64,000 nt of DNA from positions 12,389,719-12,453,718 of the forward strand of contig NC_064444.1 of NCBI RefSeq assembly GCF_023343835.1, read 5' to 3'. This stretch comes from Lagopus muta. Taxonomy: Eukaryota > Chordata > Aves > Galliformes > Phasianidae. Below, in pieces: positions 39,601-54,600 of this stretch. Positions within the stretch are counted from its first letter, which is position 1. The number at the start of each line of letters is the position of its first letter. The position numbers and the translations under genes are program-made. Below the pieces are notes generated by a model that saw only the letters and a program-made list of their open reading frames with translations, did no database searches and was not told where the DNA came from.

Positions 39601-42600
39601 GGTGGTGTTGTTACTTGCAATCCTGTGCTGTTGCATACTTTGTTATTCTAAAAACTGGAATATGGTTACATCACAGTGCAACAGGTATGTTTTCGAAGAG
39701 GTTATGTTGTATTTGCTAGTCTTTATGGCAGTCAAGACCTCTGTATATTTACAGCTATTTCGTTTTTGCTAACTGCATTTCATGTATGATTAATTGCATC
39801 ATGTCGTATTGCTATGGCAATACAGTGAAACCATGGTTAAAGAAAGATCCATACTGTGCTTCTCAAAATGTTTTTTTTACTGTCCTGAAACACTGGAATT
39901 GTTTTCCCATAAATTTTTTTTTATTAGTCTCAAACACGACTATTTTATAATCACAGTCTGTTAAAACTTTGGATGCAGTAGGAAAAAAGAAGTATCATCT
40001 CAAGTTTTTACCATTGTTTTCAAAAACTTTGAGCAGAAATTGATATAAATGTAGGAGTGAGATACAAAAATGGAGATCAGGAAATTATAGACCAACACAA
40101 ATTGATTCATTGGGTAGAAATGCTTCCCAGGAGTGTTCTGAAGAATGAAGCTTTTGGATGGCATTTAAAACAATCTACTTTATAAAGAATATGCACCAGC
40201 GGAAACATCTGTCTGTTTTTTGCCTTCTTAGTGTGCACGGTGACAAATGTTGACCTTTTTGAATTAGAGCCTAGCATGTTCACCAATCTACTTACAAATA
40301 TTTTCTTTAATGACTGAATGGTAAAAAAATCTGCCTACATGTGTCAGTATTACTCAAAAAAACACAGAATGGGTAAAGTGTTTGTTGACTCTCGTGTCCT
40401 CTCACAGGAGTTTGCTCTTCAGTCTTGCAGAATTATGCAAAGTTGTGTTTTGAAGGTTTTTTCTGGAAACAAAGTTGGAAAAATTATATTCATATACAAG
40501 AGTGATGCTTTGGGCTCCATGGGTAGAGAGAATAAAAATATACATGAATGGAAAAAGGAGAAATACAATTAAAAAGACCTGGAAAATTATTATCATTAAT
40601 TAGTTTTTTACTCAGTGATTCATTGCAAAGAATGACATAGTTGATGATGGGAATTTCATAGCAGCTGTCCATAAATGAAATATGCAGTTACTGGGATGAA
40701 GGGTTTGTATCTGCAGTGAAGCTGAAGGGTAGGTTTGTGCAGAGTTGATTGACTTCATTGTTTTCTGCTTTCTCTTTTATGTCATAGAGCAGAGACAGCT
40801 GCTTTGTGCCAGAAATTTGTGCTCTAATGCACTAGTTAAAGTCCTTTTATTATGCATGACAATTTATCTCCAATTATGGCAATTGTAAAAACCGAATTTT
40901 TCCAGTCCTAGTATCGACTGGGTATTTTGCACAGTGCAGTCACTTCAAGTATATAGCTAGCAAAGCCTGCCATTCAAGCCTTGTGAGGTAGTAACACGCT
41001 ACAGCGTAAATAAGGGAGATGAAGACATAGGTTGAATTTATCTTTTGATAAGACCTTATGGCTTCAGGTTCAGTTCTGTGAGATGACAAATGCTGGAAAA
41101 TGTGCATGTTGTTCAGCTGCTGTTCCAGGACAGATATTAAGTTCATTTGAACCAGAGTTTAAATCTGTGACACAGTAAAAAGATGTTTCCATTTTTGTTG
41201 TTAATTCTCTTATCCATAGAGTGATCTCTCCAGCTTGTGTTTGCTTTTCTTCTTAAAAAAATAAGGCTTAGCAAAATGTTGTGTGGAATATAAATGTGAG
41301 CATCGGGTGAATTATGTTGATGAACACGTGAAAATGTATGAATTTCTGTTGTGCAGTAGGATTGTTTCCATTTCTGAAGATAAATGTGCTGATATTCTTT
41401 CTGTTGTTAATGATTGATAGATCGCCTTGAAATTCGTGCAGCTCGAATTCTTCTGGATAATGATCATTATGCTATGGAAAAGTTGAAGAAAAGAGTTTTG
41501 GAGTACTTAGCTGTCAGGCAGCTAAAAAACAACCTCAAGGGACCCATTCTTTGTTTTGTGGGACCCCCAGGAGTTGGCAAAACCAGTGTGGGAAGATCAA
41601 TTGCAAAGACTTTGGGTCGAGAATTCCACAGAATTGCTTTAGGAGGTGTCTGTGATCAATCTGATATCCGAGGCCATAGGTATGTATTTCCCTTTTTATT
41701 ACGTGTAATTTATTATTTTATTACAGAACACACTGATTATTTTTGTTGTTCACATGATGCGGAGGAGTTCTACTTATTTTGAATACTGTCATCACTCACT
41801 GTTTCTCTTTGGTATTCAGTGGTATTATTCAGGAGAGAATTTTAATAATGAGAGCGGGCATTCACTGTTGACACTTGTTCTTTGTTCTTTTCTGCTACTG
41901 CCTTTTTATTCTAAGTGGAGAATGGAATAATCATACCTGGATCTAGAACTGTGGCAAGATCCATGACCCGTGAACTTCATATGCTTGGGAGAATTAAAGC
42001 TGCCTTTATATTTCTAAGTTATTTATAATCTTCAGGTTCCTTAGGCCCTTTTTTTTTTTTTTTTTTTTTTTTATTTGCATCTCTTTATACATCTACTTCT
42101 CAGTTTTCTAGATGATTTTCTTAAATCAACCAGTTTCCCATACTCTGCTGGAAGAATAATGAATAGATAATGTTGGTAAGTAACTGCTAAACATCAGTGC
42201 AGCATTTTTTGGTTCCATTAAGTACATCTAATGATCTGTAGAACCATGTGATTTCTCCTTACAACAGCTGGTAAATTATTGCAAATTAAAACTATTAGTT
42301 TTTTGATGCTGTGTAAGCAGTTAATTTTGCCCAATGGCTGTGCTACTGGCCTGAACTGTCAGAATGCACTACCAGTGTTGTTCCAGTTCCAAATTCACTC
42401 CTTTTTATTTTCATGACATAAAATACAGCTTGGAATTTTTACCACTTCACTATTAATTTAAATGGGAAGTTAAATGTCTAACAAAAATTCATTTTGTGGT
42501 GTCAGATTTTCCAGTGTGTAAGCTAGTTTAGCATGTGAGTATATTAGAGTACTGCAAATTCACGGTCTCTACTAACAGGATTGCAGATGACTTAGTGGGA

Positions 42601-45600
42601 AATGTACTGAAATTCTTGTGTGTGAACTTGTAACAGTCTAGAGTTTAATATACTGTTGGTATACTATCAATCACTTTTTAGACCAGAATGGAGAGAAGAA
42701 ACACTGGAACTGCAATGTTGTATTTGATACACCTAGCTACACCTGGTGTTCGTGGCATGAATGGTATTTGTGAGGTTTTCTTAGGGTAGGTTTGATCAGC
42801 ATTCACAGAAGACACTGTGGGATTAAATATTGAGTATGGTTGTACATTATTTTGATTAAATACATCAGTTTTTTGTGTATAGCAGCACTCTGTGTGGTTG
42901 ATTAGACACTAATGGAAAAAGAAGCAGAACTGTCCTTCACAGGGTTTTATTCCTTGTATTTCATAAACTGGCACTGTTTACTAAGTAAGAATTCTGATGT
43001 TTCAAATTATTTATTGTATGAATCCTAAAAAGCAAGCATAGTGCAGCTACTACAAGTTGCTATTTGATATTGGAACCACTAGAGGTTGTTGAATATTAAG
43101 CATTTACAGACATTAAGGAACTTTTTCCAGGGCTGAGTAAAGCTTGAGCTTTTCTAAAAGACCAATGTGTACAAAGCAGATGTTATGGAAACAAAGTAGG
43201 ACTGTCAACAGCTGTTAACTCAATTGCCAGTAATTTCTTATGGTTTTTTGTTTGTTTGTTTATTTTTGGCTTTGTATCTTGTGTTTGTTTCTGTTATGGA
43301 GAGCTGCAGTCATAGGATAATAGCTTCAAAAACAGAAATTCAGGTACTTGTGGCTGCCATTACAATATTTTTGCATGTTATAAATTAATCTTTAGTATTA
43401 AAATAAGTACTTAAAATTAGAAAGTATTTGACAAGACAGGAAGAGAAAAATACTATCTAGAATTAACAGGAGTTCTGGATGGTTACTCTTCAGCCATGTA
43501 GCTGAAGACCAAAACTTAGTGGTGGTTAGTAAGGGTCCCTTGTAATCACCTGTTTTGCATGTTTCATGTTAAGTAAAATCTAGCAGTTGAATGCAGTTTT
43601 TTTTTCTGTGTTTCTGTTTCATTGTTTTCTGTTTCTTCTCAGCTTTTCTATAGTCTTCCCTCCATAATGTTGTCTTCGTGAGTAGATCCTCAAGTTAATC
43701 CCAGTCAAGAGAATCCATATTATGCTTCCAGTGGCAATCATGGAAGAGAATTTCAGAAGCAATCTAAAAGTGAAGAAGACATAAGCTCTTCTTCTCCAAG
43801 TTTGACTTTTAAGTGGGCCTATTTTCTTATGCTGCGTGTTAGGAGCCCTCCTTTTTCTCCTTAAGGCTCCTTTTCAGGCTTTAAGGCTTAAGTTAAGCAT
43901 TCCTATTAATGTTGCAGAAAAATGATAGTAAATGCACCTACTAATGTACTAAACATTTACAAAATGTATCAAATGCACTAAAGCATTGAAGAAGAAACTG
44001 TGGATGATTTTCACTTGCAAGCAGGTTATTACCTGAAATAGCACTCACTTTGGCAGCTTGTAACTGTTACAGGTGAAAGGAGCAAACCAGTAGATTTAGC
44101 AAGCAAAACAAAATATCTTGCATTGCAGTGTGGAGGGCAGTGATGTTTCAGTATGTGTGCTGCTCTGGTTGAGGTGTAGCCTGGGCAGTCTGCAGGCACT
44201 TTTGTGCACCACTTATGTGTGGGTTTGTGCACCACATCGTGTGGGATTCTGTAGGTCTTTTTTTGACTGGGTGAAGATACTACAGGGCCGCATTCTCAAA
44301 AATGAAGTCATCATCTTAGTACAAAAACAGAACTGCTTTATCAGACATGCCCCAGCTGTCGTTAGCATTTACCACTCATCTATTCCATATGTAAATGCTT
44401 GCTGTTCCATTTACTGGTAACTTGTATTTATAAAAGCAAAAGAAGACAGTCTGAAATACTTGTTTTTATCTAAAAATTTCCCCGAGTTTAAAATGTCCTC
44501 AGTACTGATACTTCGTTGTATTTAAGAACTGTATGATCTCTATTGCATGTGAGCAAGTTTCTATTTTCAAAAAGGAAAGATGTTGCACTATTTATAATGG
44601 TGCTAGTGAGATTTGTTTTTTCCTTCTCTCACCTCTGTGTGAGGCTCTCTTTTTTTTTATATCAGGCACTTTCCATTTTCTGCAAGTTTGGATAGCTTAC
44701 TTCTGGTTTAGTCCTGTGCTGAATATTTGCTCAGGTGCATCTGTGCATGAAAAGGTGAGGTTGCACAGGCCTCCTTGCACTAGAAAAAAGCAAACTGGTA
44801 ATAGGAATGGGAGGGTGGTTGGACCAGATGATCTTGCAGGTCGTTTCCAACCTTGTGATTCTGTGATTCTGGGCTTTCACCTGGACAAAGTAACTTTGTT
44901 GCACAACTGCAGAGTAAAGATAGGCATGTAAAGTAAGTGCAACCTCTGTCCTTGCAAAAAACAAAACAAGACTAAAAACCTCTGACCTAATGCAAGTAAG
45001 TTCATAAACAGCTTCTTCAGTAGTGTGAACTTTTTTCTTTTCCTAATTTTGTGATTTGAAAACCACTGTAGTTTAAAACAACTTAAAACTTTCAGTCTTT
45101 AGAAAAATATTAGAAGAAATTAGGTCTTGTTTTTACCAGTAATAGCAGTACTGCTTTAGGGGTTCTGATTCATAAACATTCCCAGTTTACACTGGGAGAG
45201 CTGTTAAGTTTCCCAGCTGCCTTTTTTGTGATACGTAGCCCCCAGTGACAGCTTCAGTGTTTTTAAGGGGTGACTTTTCACTGATCTAAAAATAAGTAGA
45301 AAGTTTACTGAGGTGCAGACCTTATCTGGCATGATCTGTTGGGGTGTTTTTTGTTGCTGCGTAGGAGAGTGCCAGCAAGATTGTTCTCAACTTCCTGTTT
45401 CAGATGGAAAGCAGCTGATTTCTTTTGGTAGGCTGAATGGATGGAGAGAAACTGTGTGTCAAAATAATGAGCAAAGCCACATTTGTATCAAAATGCTAAG
45501 ATTAGAATGCTGTTTTTCTTCCTTGTAGCTGTAGCTACCAGAATGGAAATAATGACTAAACATCCTTACAGACAGAGGCTGCTGTTCACAAACAACAGTA

Positions 45601-48600
45601 TTCAGTTTCCCAAGTTACGAGGCAAAGGTTAATGTCCAGACAGATAAATAGCCGTATCTGCTTGTAGTTTTAATATGTCATAATGGTTTTATACATAAAT
45701 TTCTGCAGAATCTATCTTGCAGAGGACTCTTGAGTTGTGTTCCCTAGTAATTCCTAAGATAGGAATAAAAAGGGTATATCTAGGTTTGTATTTTTAATGT
45801 AAAGTACTAGGTTATTGTCTGTTGTCACTCTATGTGTGACATTCTTTATTCAGCTTGGAGATCTTGAGTCTGATTAGTAGCATATAATAGATACCGGTCC
45901 ATCTTTAATAAATGCAAATGTATTGAAAGCTTAGGTTGTTAGACATGGGAAGAGTAAATTGATACTTAGGCATTTTTAATTCTAAAATTCATAGCCCAAG
46001 TTTCTGTTACACATTGTGTAGCATATAAAGTTATTTACTAGTGTAGTAAGCACCTTGTGTAAAAACAGAAAATTGCTGCAGTGATCAGTTTGGTTAAACT
46101 GCTGAAAGATTCATTTCTGTGAGCTTCAATTCTGCTTCGGTCTCATAATTTTTTGATTGCATTTTGTAGGATCTTTTCATGCTTTTGGCCGTGTTGACTG
46201 TGTGCAGATGGAGAATTAAGTGACATGCTAATATAATAGCTCCCCCGTGCAGGTTCTGGGTGGGTAATAAATGTTATGTAGCGTACTTCTCAGTGGATAG
46301 GAGTGTACTCACTCACTGCAGAATGAGGCTCTGCACAAAAGCAGTGAGGTGACAAACTAATGCATGCTGGCTGCTCCAGTCTCTAGCAGCTGTCTCGTGA
46401 AGGTGGTAATAGGCGAGTTGAAATTCTATTGCATTTCTGGCTGCTTAAAAGATGTCACTAACCTTTATCTTTGCTCAGATCCACAATTAAATACTGTATC
46501 TTCATTATTTCTTTTTTCAGTCAATTGCTAAATATTACCTGGGTCTGACATTTTTTCCTCTGTTTTCTCTGTGTTTGGAGACTGTGTTGTTTTTCTTTTA
46601 AATTTTTTTTAAAATATATTTAAGGGTTTTGTTTTGTTTTGAAATTACTCCCGTGGTATTTATTTCATCATTTTAAATTTCATCCTGTTTGTTTTGGACT
46701 GTACGAAAGCAGAACCTGTGATAAAGCCTTTTCTGCGTATGTGCTTTGGGAGGATCATGAGATAGGCCTTCAGCACTTCATGTAATTCAGCACTTCATGT
46801 ATCCCTTTCTTCTGAGTGACTAGCATTTTATACTGTTAATTACTGTATTTTGTTTAGTTGGGCTCAGGCAGAAGAAACTGTGATAAATGCAGCATAGAAT
46901 GTCTCTATATGGATGTGAAATGGGATTGCTGTATGTGTTGCGAAGTTTTACCGGCATTGCTGAATAAATTCAGATGCCTTTTTGTACTCATCCAGTTCAC
47001 ATTTCATAATGTTTCAACATATTGGGACATATTACCTAAGTTGTAACATGCTTGTGTGAGCTCTGTTGTGGTGACAAATACCCATTATTATTATTTATTA
47101 TTAAGCTGTTAGTATTAATAAAATTTCCAAATCTGCTTCTGCTTGTTCATACAATACAAACATACTTGTACTGGTTCGTGTGAAATGCCTGTAAGCCATT
47201 AAATTTTCATATATTTAGATGCACATGTGGTTTGTCTTCCCAGACCAACTAATGCACCATGGAACTTGAGTTTACACCTGCTGATACAATTGCTAGTCTT
47301 AGTTAGATGCATATTCCATATTTTTTGTCTGTTAGATGTAGAAAGTTGTTCAGAAGTGGAAGAATCGTTAGATTTCCTATTCTTGTATTTTCCATTGAGA
47401 GGTTGTCTTTTTAATGCTTCTACTGTTTTTTCATGCATCTGACCCATATTTTCCCATCATATATTTATTGCTCACAGGCGCACCTACGTTGGCAGCATGC
47501 CTGGCAGAATAATCAATGGACTGAAGACTGTTGGGGTTAATAATCCGGTGTTCCTTTTAGATGAGGTTGATAAGCTGGGGAAGAGCTTGCAGGGAGATCC
47601 TGCAGCAGCCTTACTGGAGGTAAGAGCTATCAAACTACTAACATTTTTTAATTTGTAACTAAAAAGAATTAAAGTACTGTATATTATATACTGAAGATCA
47701 TTCACATCTTACTGTCCTAGCACTGCTGAAGAGGAAAGGGAGGCACGAGAGAGGTAGTAGTGTAGCAATGGTCTGCAAAAGTGAAAAACTTAAGGCTTTC
47801 CAGAGGAGACATAGCACTAGTGCACTGAATGATTTTGGTATTGTGTACATTTAGAATTTCATTGTACTGATTTATTGTCTAAAACTTTTGTGTGTTCTCT
47901 CTAACTATAGAGGCTACCATCCCACCACTGAAAAACTTGAGCTGCTTCTGTAGTTCTTTACCTGTTTCAGTCAAAATCAGTTGGATTAGTGAAATACCTA
48001 AATTTTTAGGGCTCATTTTAGCTGAAATGATTTTGGGAGTAGTCCTGGAAGGATCTCAGTTTTCAGTAGCTGGGAGGTTGTGGGAGGGGATGAAAGCAAG
48101 TAGTTCTAGTGATATTTGTGCACAGTGACATTTTAATGACTTTTTTACAGATAGTGCTTAATGTAGTGCTCTGAGGATGAAAAATACTACTTGCAGTTAT
48201 GTTTAGGTGTCATGTGCTGTGTGCTATATGGCTTTCTACAAATAAAATGTCATTCTATGGATGTCATTGTTCACTTCCTGCTAGATAGTATAAAATTACT
48301 ATTTTGGCAAAGCCAATTTAAATTCAGTGTCTGAACGGGTTAGGTGTGAGAGCTCTGCTTTTATCTTGGCATGTTAACGTGATCTAGCACTGCTAGAAAA
48401 TAACGTGGCTTTACTTATTCAGCTTTAAAAATGACAGTTATGGTACTTTACCTGTCTGTTTCTCAGGTGTGTGGCATACATTCCTAGAATGCAAAGAAAA
48501 TAACCAGAGTCTAACAAATATTTAAATTTTTTTTGTATTTTTCTCTTATGAGATTTTATTTAATCTTTGATGTTAATGATAATGAAATCTATTTCTTTAT

Positions 48601-51600
48601 TTACTGTTTTTTTTTTTTTTTTTTTTTTTTTTTTGTCATTTCTTCTATGGTCATTAAACTAAACTGACCTTACTCTGGTCAACACACGGATAAAATTATA
48701 CCTGAAAGTCAAATTCCTTTAGCTTGCTGAATGCGGTTTCCTAGGCAGTCAGTCACTAATAAAGCAATGATTTGTGTTTCCTGGAAAAGAGAATAATTTT
48801 TTTTTTAAAGTGTTCTGGTTACAAATCTTGAACATTAACATTAATCTGTTAACACTGTTATTTCTATTCAAACTTTGTGTTGCTTTTCAAATTATACTTT
48901 TTTCTCTGTCCTGCAGCAGATAAATGATCATTTCTGTTCTTTTCTTGTCCTGTCAAACATGTGAAAGCAAATTAAATGAATTTGTTTTTGAATTATTTGT
49001 ATTTGAATATTTTATTTTATTTTATTTTATTTTTTTCTTCAACTGCTGTGGGAGTACAATGTTTTCAACATTTAAAGCCTTAATCTTAGTGCAGGTACAC
49101 AACCCACCTGCTGTGAATTATTCTAGCTGAGGCCCATCAGGTTAGCTTTCATCCGTCTGCTTGGGCTGCAGTCTTTATGTAGGTTATTGCTAATGGACCA
49201 AAGGTTGCATGTGGAGAAGTAATTGCTCTATTAACCATGTCTGGGTTGCTCCCATGTGAGTTCTGTATATCCCTCTACTGTTGTCTGAACATCCTGAGAC
49301 AGGTGCTTACCTCCAAAAATGGAGAACATGCTTGAACATAACAGCTGAATTTTCATCTGCTTTTGGTCTTATATGTTGTTGGAAAGTGTGTCTGCAGTGC
49401 ACGAAGATAACTGTTATGTAGGAAAGCTAACAGTAGTAAGTGATCACCTAGATGACACTCTTGTTTTTCAGATTTCTGTTTCTTGTTTGATAAGTGCTGT
49501 CATTATCACAGAATCACAGAAATGTAGGGGTTGGAAGGGACCTCCAGAGATCATCGAGTCCAACCCCCCTGCCAAAGCAGTTCCCTACACCAGGTAGCAC
49601 AGGTCAGCATCCAGGCAGGTCTTGAACGTCTCCAGAGAAGGAGACTCCACCACCTCCCTGGGCAGCCTGTTCCAGTGCTCCGTCACCTCACTGTAAAGAA
49701 GTTCTTGCGCATGTTTGTGCGGAACTTCCTATGCTGCAGTTTCCGTCCATTTCCCCTTGTCCTGTCTCCACTCACCACTGAAAAGAGTCCGGCCTCGCCA
49801 TTCTGCCCCCCACACCTTAGATATTTATAGACCTGGATCAGGTCCCCTCTCAGTCTCCTTTTCTCAAGGCTGAATTATGTATAAGTGGTAGTCCTTTTTT
49901 CTTTATTGTGCAGGTGTGTTTCACACTGTCTGCAGCACAGTGTAGAGTGGAGGGAGACTGTCATACTCCGTGAGCTTGGAAGCAAAGCTCAGTGTTCCAT
50001 AATTGCTGAATATGTGTTAAGGTGCTGCTGCAGAGTTGGTGCTTGAGCAAAGCAAAATGTCGTCTTATCCCTGGTTACTGTTCATCAACAAGGGAATGCT
50101 TTGGTCTAAATTTAGGTGACCTCAGTTTAAAATAGAAGAAAATAGAAATGGATTCAAGTACTTGATAGTGAGTATTTGTATGCAGGAAATCAGACCAGGA
50201 ACATAGCCAGGCAATTAAATGTTCATGGAACTTTTGGATTTTGGGGTAATAAAATGCTGATATAGAGAAGTCTTTGTATATATGTGAGCTGTCAACCATA
50301 AATTAATCAAGATGTTTTGTTCACTGAATGCTCTTTTTGTACTTAATATTTTTCAATTGGTTGACTATCTGAAAACTTTTGAACTTGAACTTTGGCACAG
50401 ATACCTAGCTAAAGAACAGCTCTGTTTGCTTTGGAAAATCTGTGCTAAATGTATGGGTATGGTCCTGTTTTATGTCTTACTCTAAGAAATGATTACTGTA
50501 GCAATTAATTATTAGTGTATAGAAACTAAAGCCCATATATGAAATACCAGATAATTCACATACATTCAGCTTGCTTTACCTTTATCGGCTAGCATTATTT
50601 GTGCATGAGTAGAATAGCATCACTATTCTATATATAGTATAATGTTCTAATGAGCAGTCTAACACTTAGGTAGAAGTTGTAAGAATTCGTAGTTACAGAC
50701 TACCAGGAGAAAGAGATAAATGTATTTATAACCATTAATGTAACAAAAAAGCACTAAAATGCTTGAGTTAATAGACTGGAATTTTGTGGAAATACTGTGT
50801 TGCCTGTGCAAGCTACATTAGGATTTGCTGTTCAGATCAGTTTTGAAATTTTTTTAAGAGTACGCTTTGAATGGAAGATTAATGTTTGATATAGATCAGC
50901 TTTAAAGAAAGTTGCAGATATTCTGCTTGGATGCACTGTATGTAATTGTGTCCCCCTGCCTTTTAGGACTAGATCTTAGGACCAGTGGAGGTAAAAGGCA
51001 ACTTCCTAAGCTCTATTAACACTACCGGTGGAATCATCCATCTGTGCACTTGACTAGTCAGGAAACTTCATGGCCTGTGCTTTTGTCAGTAAAGAAGGGA
51101 AAAAAGGATAGTAGCTGTCTGTGGGAGAGGGTAAGAAAAGAAGCTTTTCAGTGGTTTGTAGCCAGTGAACAATAATCCTCACAGAGTTACAGCCTTAGTG
51201 AGTTAGAATTTAGGTATATGCTTCTGTATGTTTAAATTTTTCAATATCAAGGAGGAAGTATGATTTGTATTTACTGTAGCCACAGTACATTTCCATATAT
51301 TCATCTAAAATATTTGTAGTATTTCAAAATGAAAGCAGAAATTGTTCTACTTAAAAGAAGTTCTGCTTTGTTTTCAGTATGCTAGGAAAAAAAATATTCA
51401 GAATTACTTTTATCCAACCTAGCTAAGAAGTGTTCAGATTCAATTTTTTATAATTAACACTGTTCTTGGCTATGATTCAAATTACTAAGACATGTGCATT
51501 CATTTTGGTACAGGCAGATACATTATTTTGACAGCAGTGTGCTAATTCTCTAGAGATGCTAAGGTCCTATTATTTGTAAAGTGAGAATTATTCATGTCAG

Positions 51601-54600
51601 TGTAACACCGATAATTCAGTATGTGGGAAGAAAAAGCATGGTAATGCTTTAAGGGGGGGATAGAAAGAAGTTGGTACATAAATGGTAGTAAAGAACAATT
51701 TCTGGTTGCATGAGTGGGAGCGCAGTGAGTGAGAACAGCCAGTGTGGATTTATACCAGGGCAACTGATTCCTGACTGACCAGATTGCTGCTTACAATGGA
51801 GAGATTACTGAATTTGTGGACAGAGGGAGAACAGCGAATGTAACTTACCTTGATGTTAGCAGCACTTTCAGCAGTTTTGCCCCCAATGTCCTTCTGTGTT
51901 AATTGTAATGGTACAGAGTGTTTGGGTGACAACTGATGGCATGCATAATTAGACTCAGACTGCAGTGGTTAATGGGTCCTACTCTGTCAGCATGCCTGTA
52001 ATATATTGAGTGCCAGCGTACCACAGGCTGCACAGGAAGCTGTCCTGTTGCTGTTATTAACAGTAACCTCAAGGAGATGAGGGCATGCACTTGCATCACA
52101 TTAGCAGATGATGCCAAATTAAGGAGGAGCAGTCAGTAGGCTTGAGGGTAGGGCTGCCATCCAGAGGGACCTAAACAGGCATGAAGCAGTGGCCAGCAGG
52201 AACCTGAAAAATTCAGCAAGGACAAGTGCAAAGCCCTGAGCTTGGAGAGGAGCAACTTTGTGCAAGGATGCAAGCTGAGGACTAGCTGGCTCTGGGCAAC
52301 TCTGTTGTAAAGCTGGAGTCCTTGTTAACACCACAGTGAACGTGAGCCAACAGTATACTCCAGCAGTTAAGATGGCAAACAGCATCAGGAGTTGTGTTAA
52401 CAGGAGCATAGCCCATAAATCAAGGGATGAGATTATCCTCTTTACTTGGCAGTTGTTAGGCTGCAGCTAGAATAGTGCAACACACTTTGGGTTTCCCAAA
52501 GCAAACAAGATATCAAGAGAATATGTGTAAGATTAGTTTGGAAGCCTTTTGTTAATACATTAAATTATATCAGTTGTGAACAATATTAGTATAAGATGGT
52601 TCTTTGGAAAAGAAATAAGAAGAAAACACTTCACATTGAGAATACTTACTCAGATATATTTGCACTCAAGTTCCTCTTTACCTCTGTATAAATTGGCTAG
52701 AAATGTTTGTCTCTGACAACATGAACTGAACACGGTGCATATTAAGTTTCTCTTTTGTGACCTAGCTAAAATAGAAACTGATAATTTCATGTATGGAGGG
52801 AAACAGCTGAGAGAATTTTGTTTTGTCCATTCAGTGAAGAAAAGCAAAGACTTCTTTTTTTTAATAATTGTGCTAATCATGTAAGTACACTGATAATGAA
52901 AGGAAATGTTACCTTCCAAAAGTATACAGAGTGAAGATAGGTTGAACCTCGGATGTAGAGTTAAGTTGCTCACAGTGGCCTCAGTCTCCTAAAGAAGTCC
53001 TGCACAGGACCTCTTCAGCCTTTGGAGTTAGCTGCCCATCTAAAGTTAGGCTGTCTGCAGTGGCTGGAGATATTGCTGGCATTGTGTATTAGAAAACTTG
53101 GAAAGTTGTTAGGAAATTTAAAAAAAAAAAAAAAAAAAAAAAAGATAATTAAAAAAAAACAAACCTGTTTGGTATGTGATATGAAATCTAGTTCAAAGTA
53201 ATCTGAGTTTGGCAGGGTATAACGAAACTTCAGTAATATTCATAGTGTATTTTGTAAATGTAAAGTGAGGTTGACAGATGCAAGTAGAGTAATGACAAAA
53301 TGCTTAAACTTCATTTACTTCGAAGTGAACAACTGCATTGATTTTGTTAATTCTTTTTAAGGTCCTGGATCCCGAGCAAAACCACAGTTTCACTGATCAC
53401 TACTTAAATGTAGCCTTTGATCTGTCCCAAGTCCTTTTCATAGCTACAGCCAATACTACAGCAACTATCCCACCTGCTCTGCTCGACAGGATGGAAGTCA
53501 TTCAGGTTCCAGGTAATGCTGAAGTGTTGTCATTAAAGTGGCTATTGCAAGTCCTTAAACAATGTTTTACCTGGAATAAAAAGCATTTCCTCAGGCTTCC
53601 TAGGAAACTGGACTGATAGCTAAAATCATCAAAAGAGACTATTTGCAGTGCTTCCTTTACAGTCTCTGTCACTTAGGTAATAGTATGAGAAGACAATTTA
53701 CTGAACTAAACTGTTTTCTGGAATTATGATTTCTAATTGGTGTGAAGTAATGTAGTAAACTAAGGACAGCATCTTTAGAGAAATACAGGAGGTACAAGTT
53801 TGTGGCCTTACCTTTACAACCTGAACTGGGAGCCTGCCTTCTATACACAGTAGCTAGTTTTGTTTCTGTAGCACTCACCAAGCCATGGGAAAACTGTGTT
53901 CCACTTTTTGTGCTGAAGACTATTTGTCCTGGTATATAAAATAATGATTTGATAATATACTGCACCTATCCCTTCCCTTTTCTTTTAGACTGCCTAATGA
54001 CTAAGATATAACTATCCAGGGTGGCTGCCACCCCACAAGGCATCAAAACAACTTTTAGGATCACTGAAATAGTGACCAATGCTGTCTTTTCTTCATGTGC
54101 ATGCATACATATGATGCCCAGTTTTCTAGACATATGCAAAATATGTTTAATGATTACCCTATCAAATTAAGCTCTGTTTAGAGTTGTAGAAAACTTGTGC
54201 ATCCTGATGCCATGTACCTGAACTGAGAATTTCTTTAACAGGAGGAGTTATTTCTTGGTATGTGTGCCCAGCAGCTTAGTAAGCTAGAACTACTGTGAAA
54301 GTAAATGAGAATGTTTTTCTGATTCTTCTGAAGTCTTTCTTTAGGGCCCCATGTCATTTTTGTTTTTAAGGTAATTTTAAGGTAACCTTTTAAATTCAGT
54401 CAGGTATGAAGTTGTAATAAGTTTGACATTATAGTGTATAAGCAAACAGATTAGTAAAAATATTCTTTTTTCTAGGATATACACAAGAAGAAAAAATTGA
54501 AATTGCTCATAGACACTTGATTCCTAAACAGCTTGAACAACATGGCCTTACTCCGCAGCAGATACAGATTCCACAAGTAACCACTTTAGACATAATTACA

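Larger units (their letters stand above)
47620..53361 (+). other. LONP2 intron 8
   Basis: GT-AG intron of 5,742 bp. Holds a well-preserved CR1 (49.5 kb), a long decayed CR1 (51.8-52.5 kb), poly-T of 28 (48,607-48,634), a (TTTA)n stretch near 49,010 and poly-A of 24 (53,120-53,143). No nested gene recognised. Confidence 0.88.

Noticed and set aside
43076..43090. CTCF-like CCACTAGAGGTTG in intron 7
   Set aside because: Lacks the GGC block required after AGAG, so the match is too weak.
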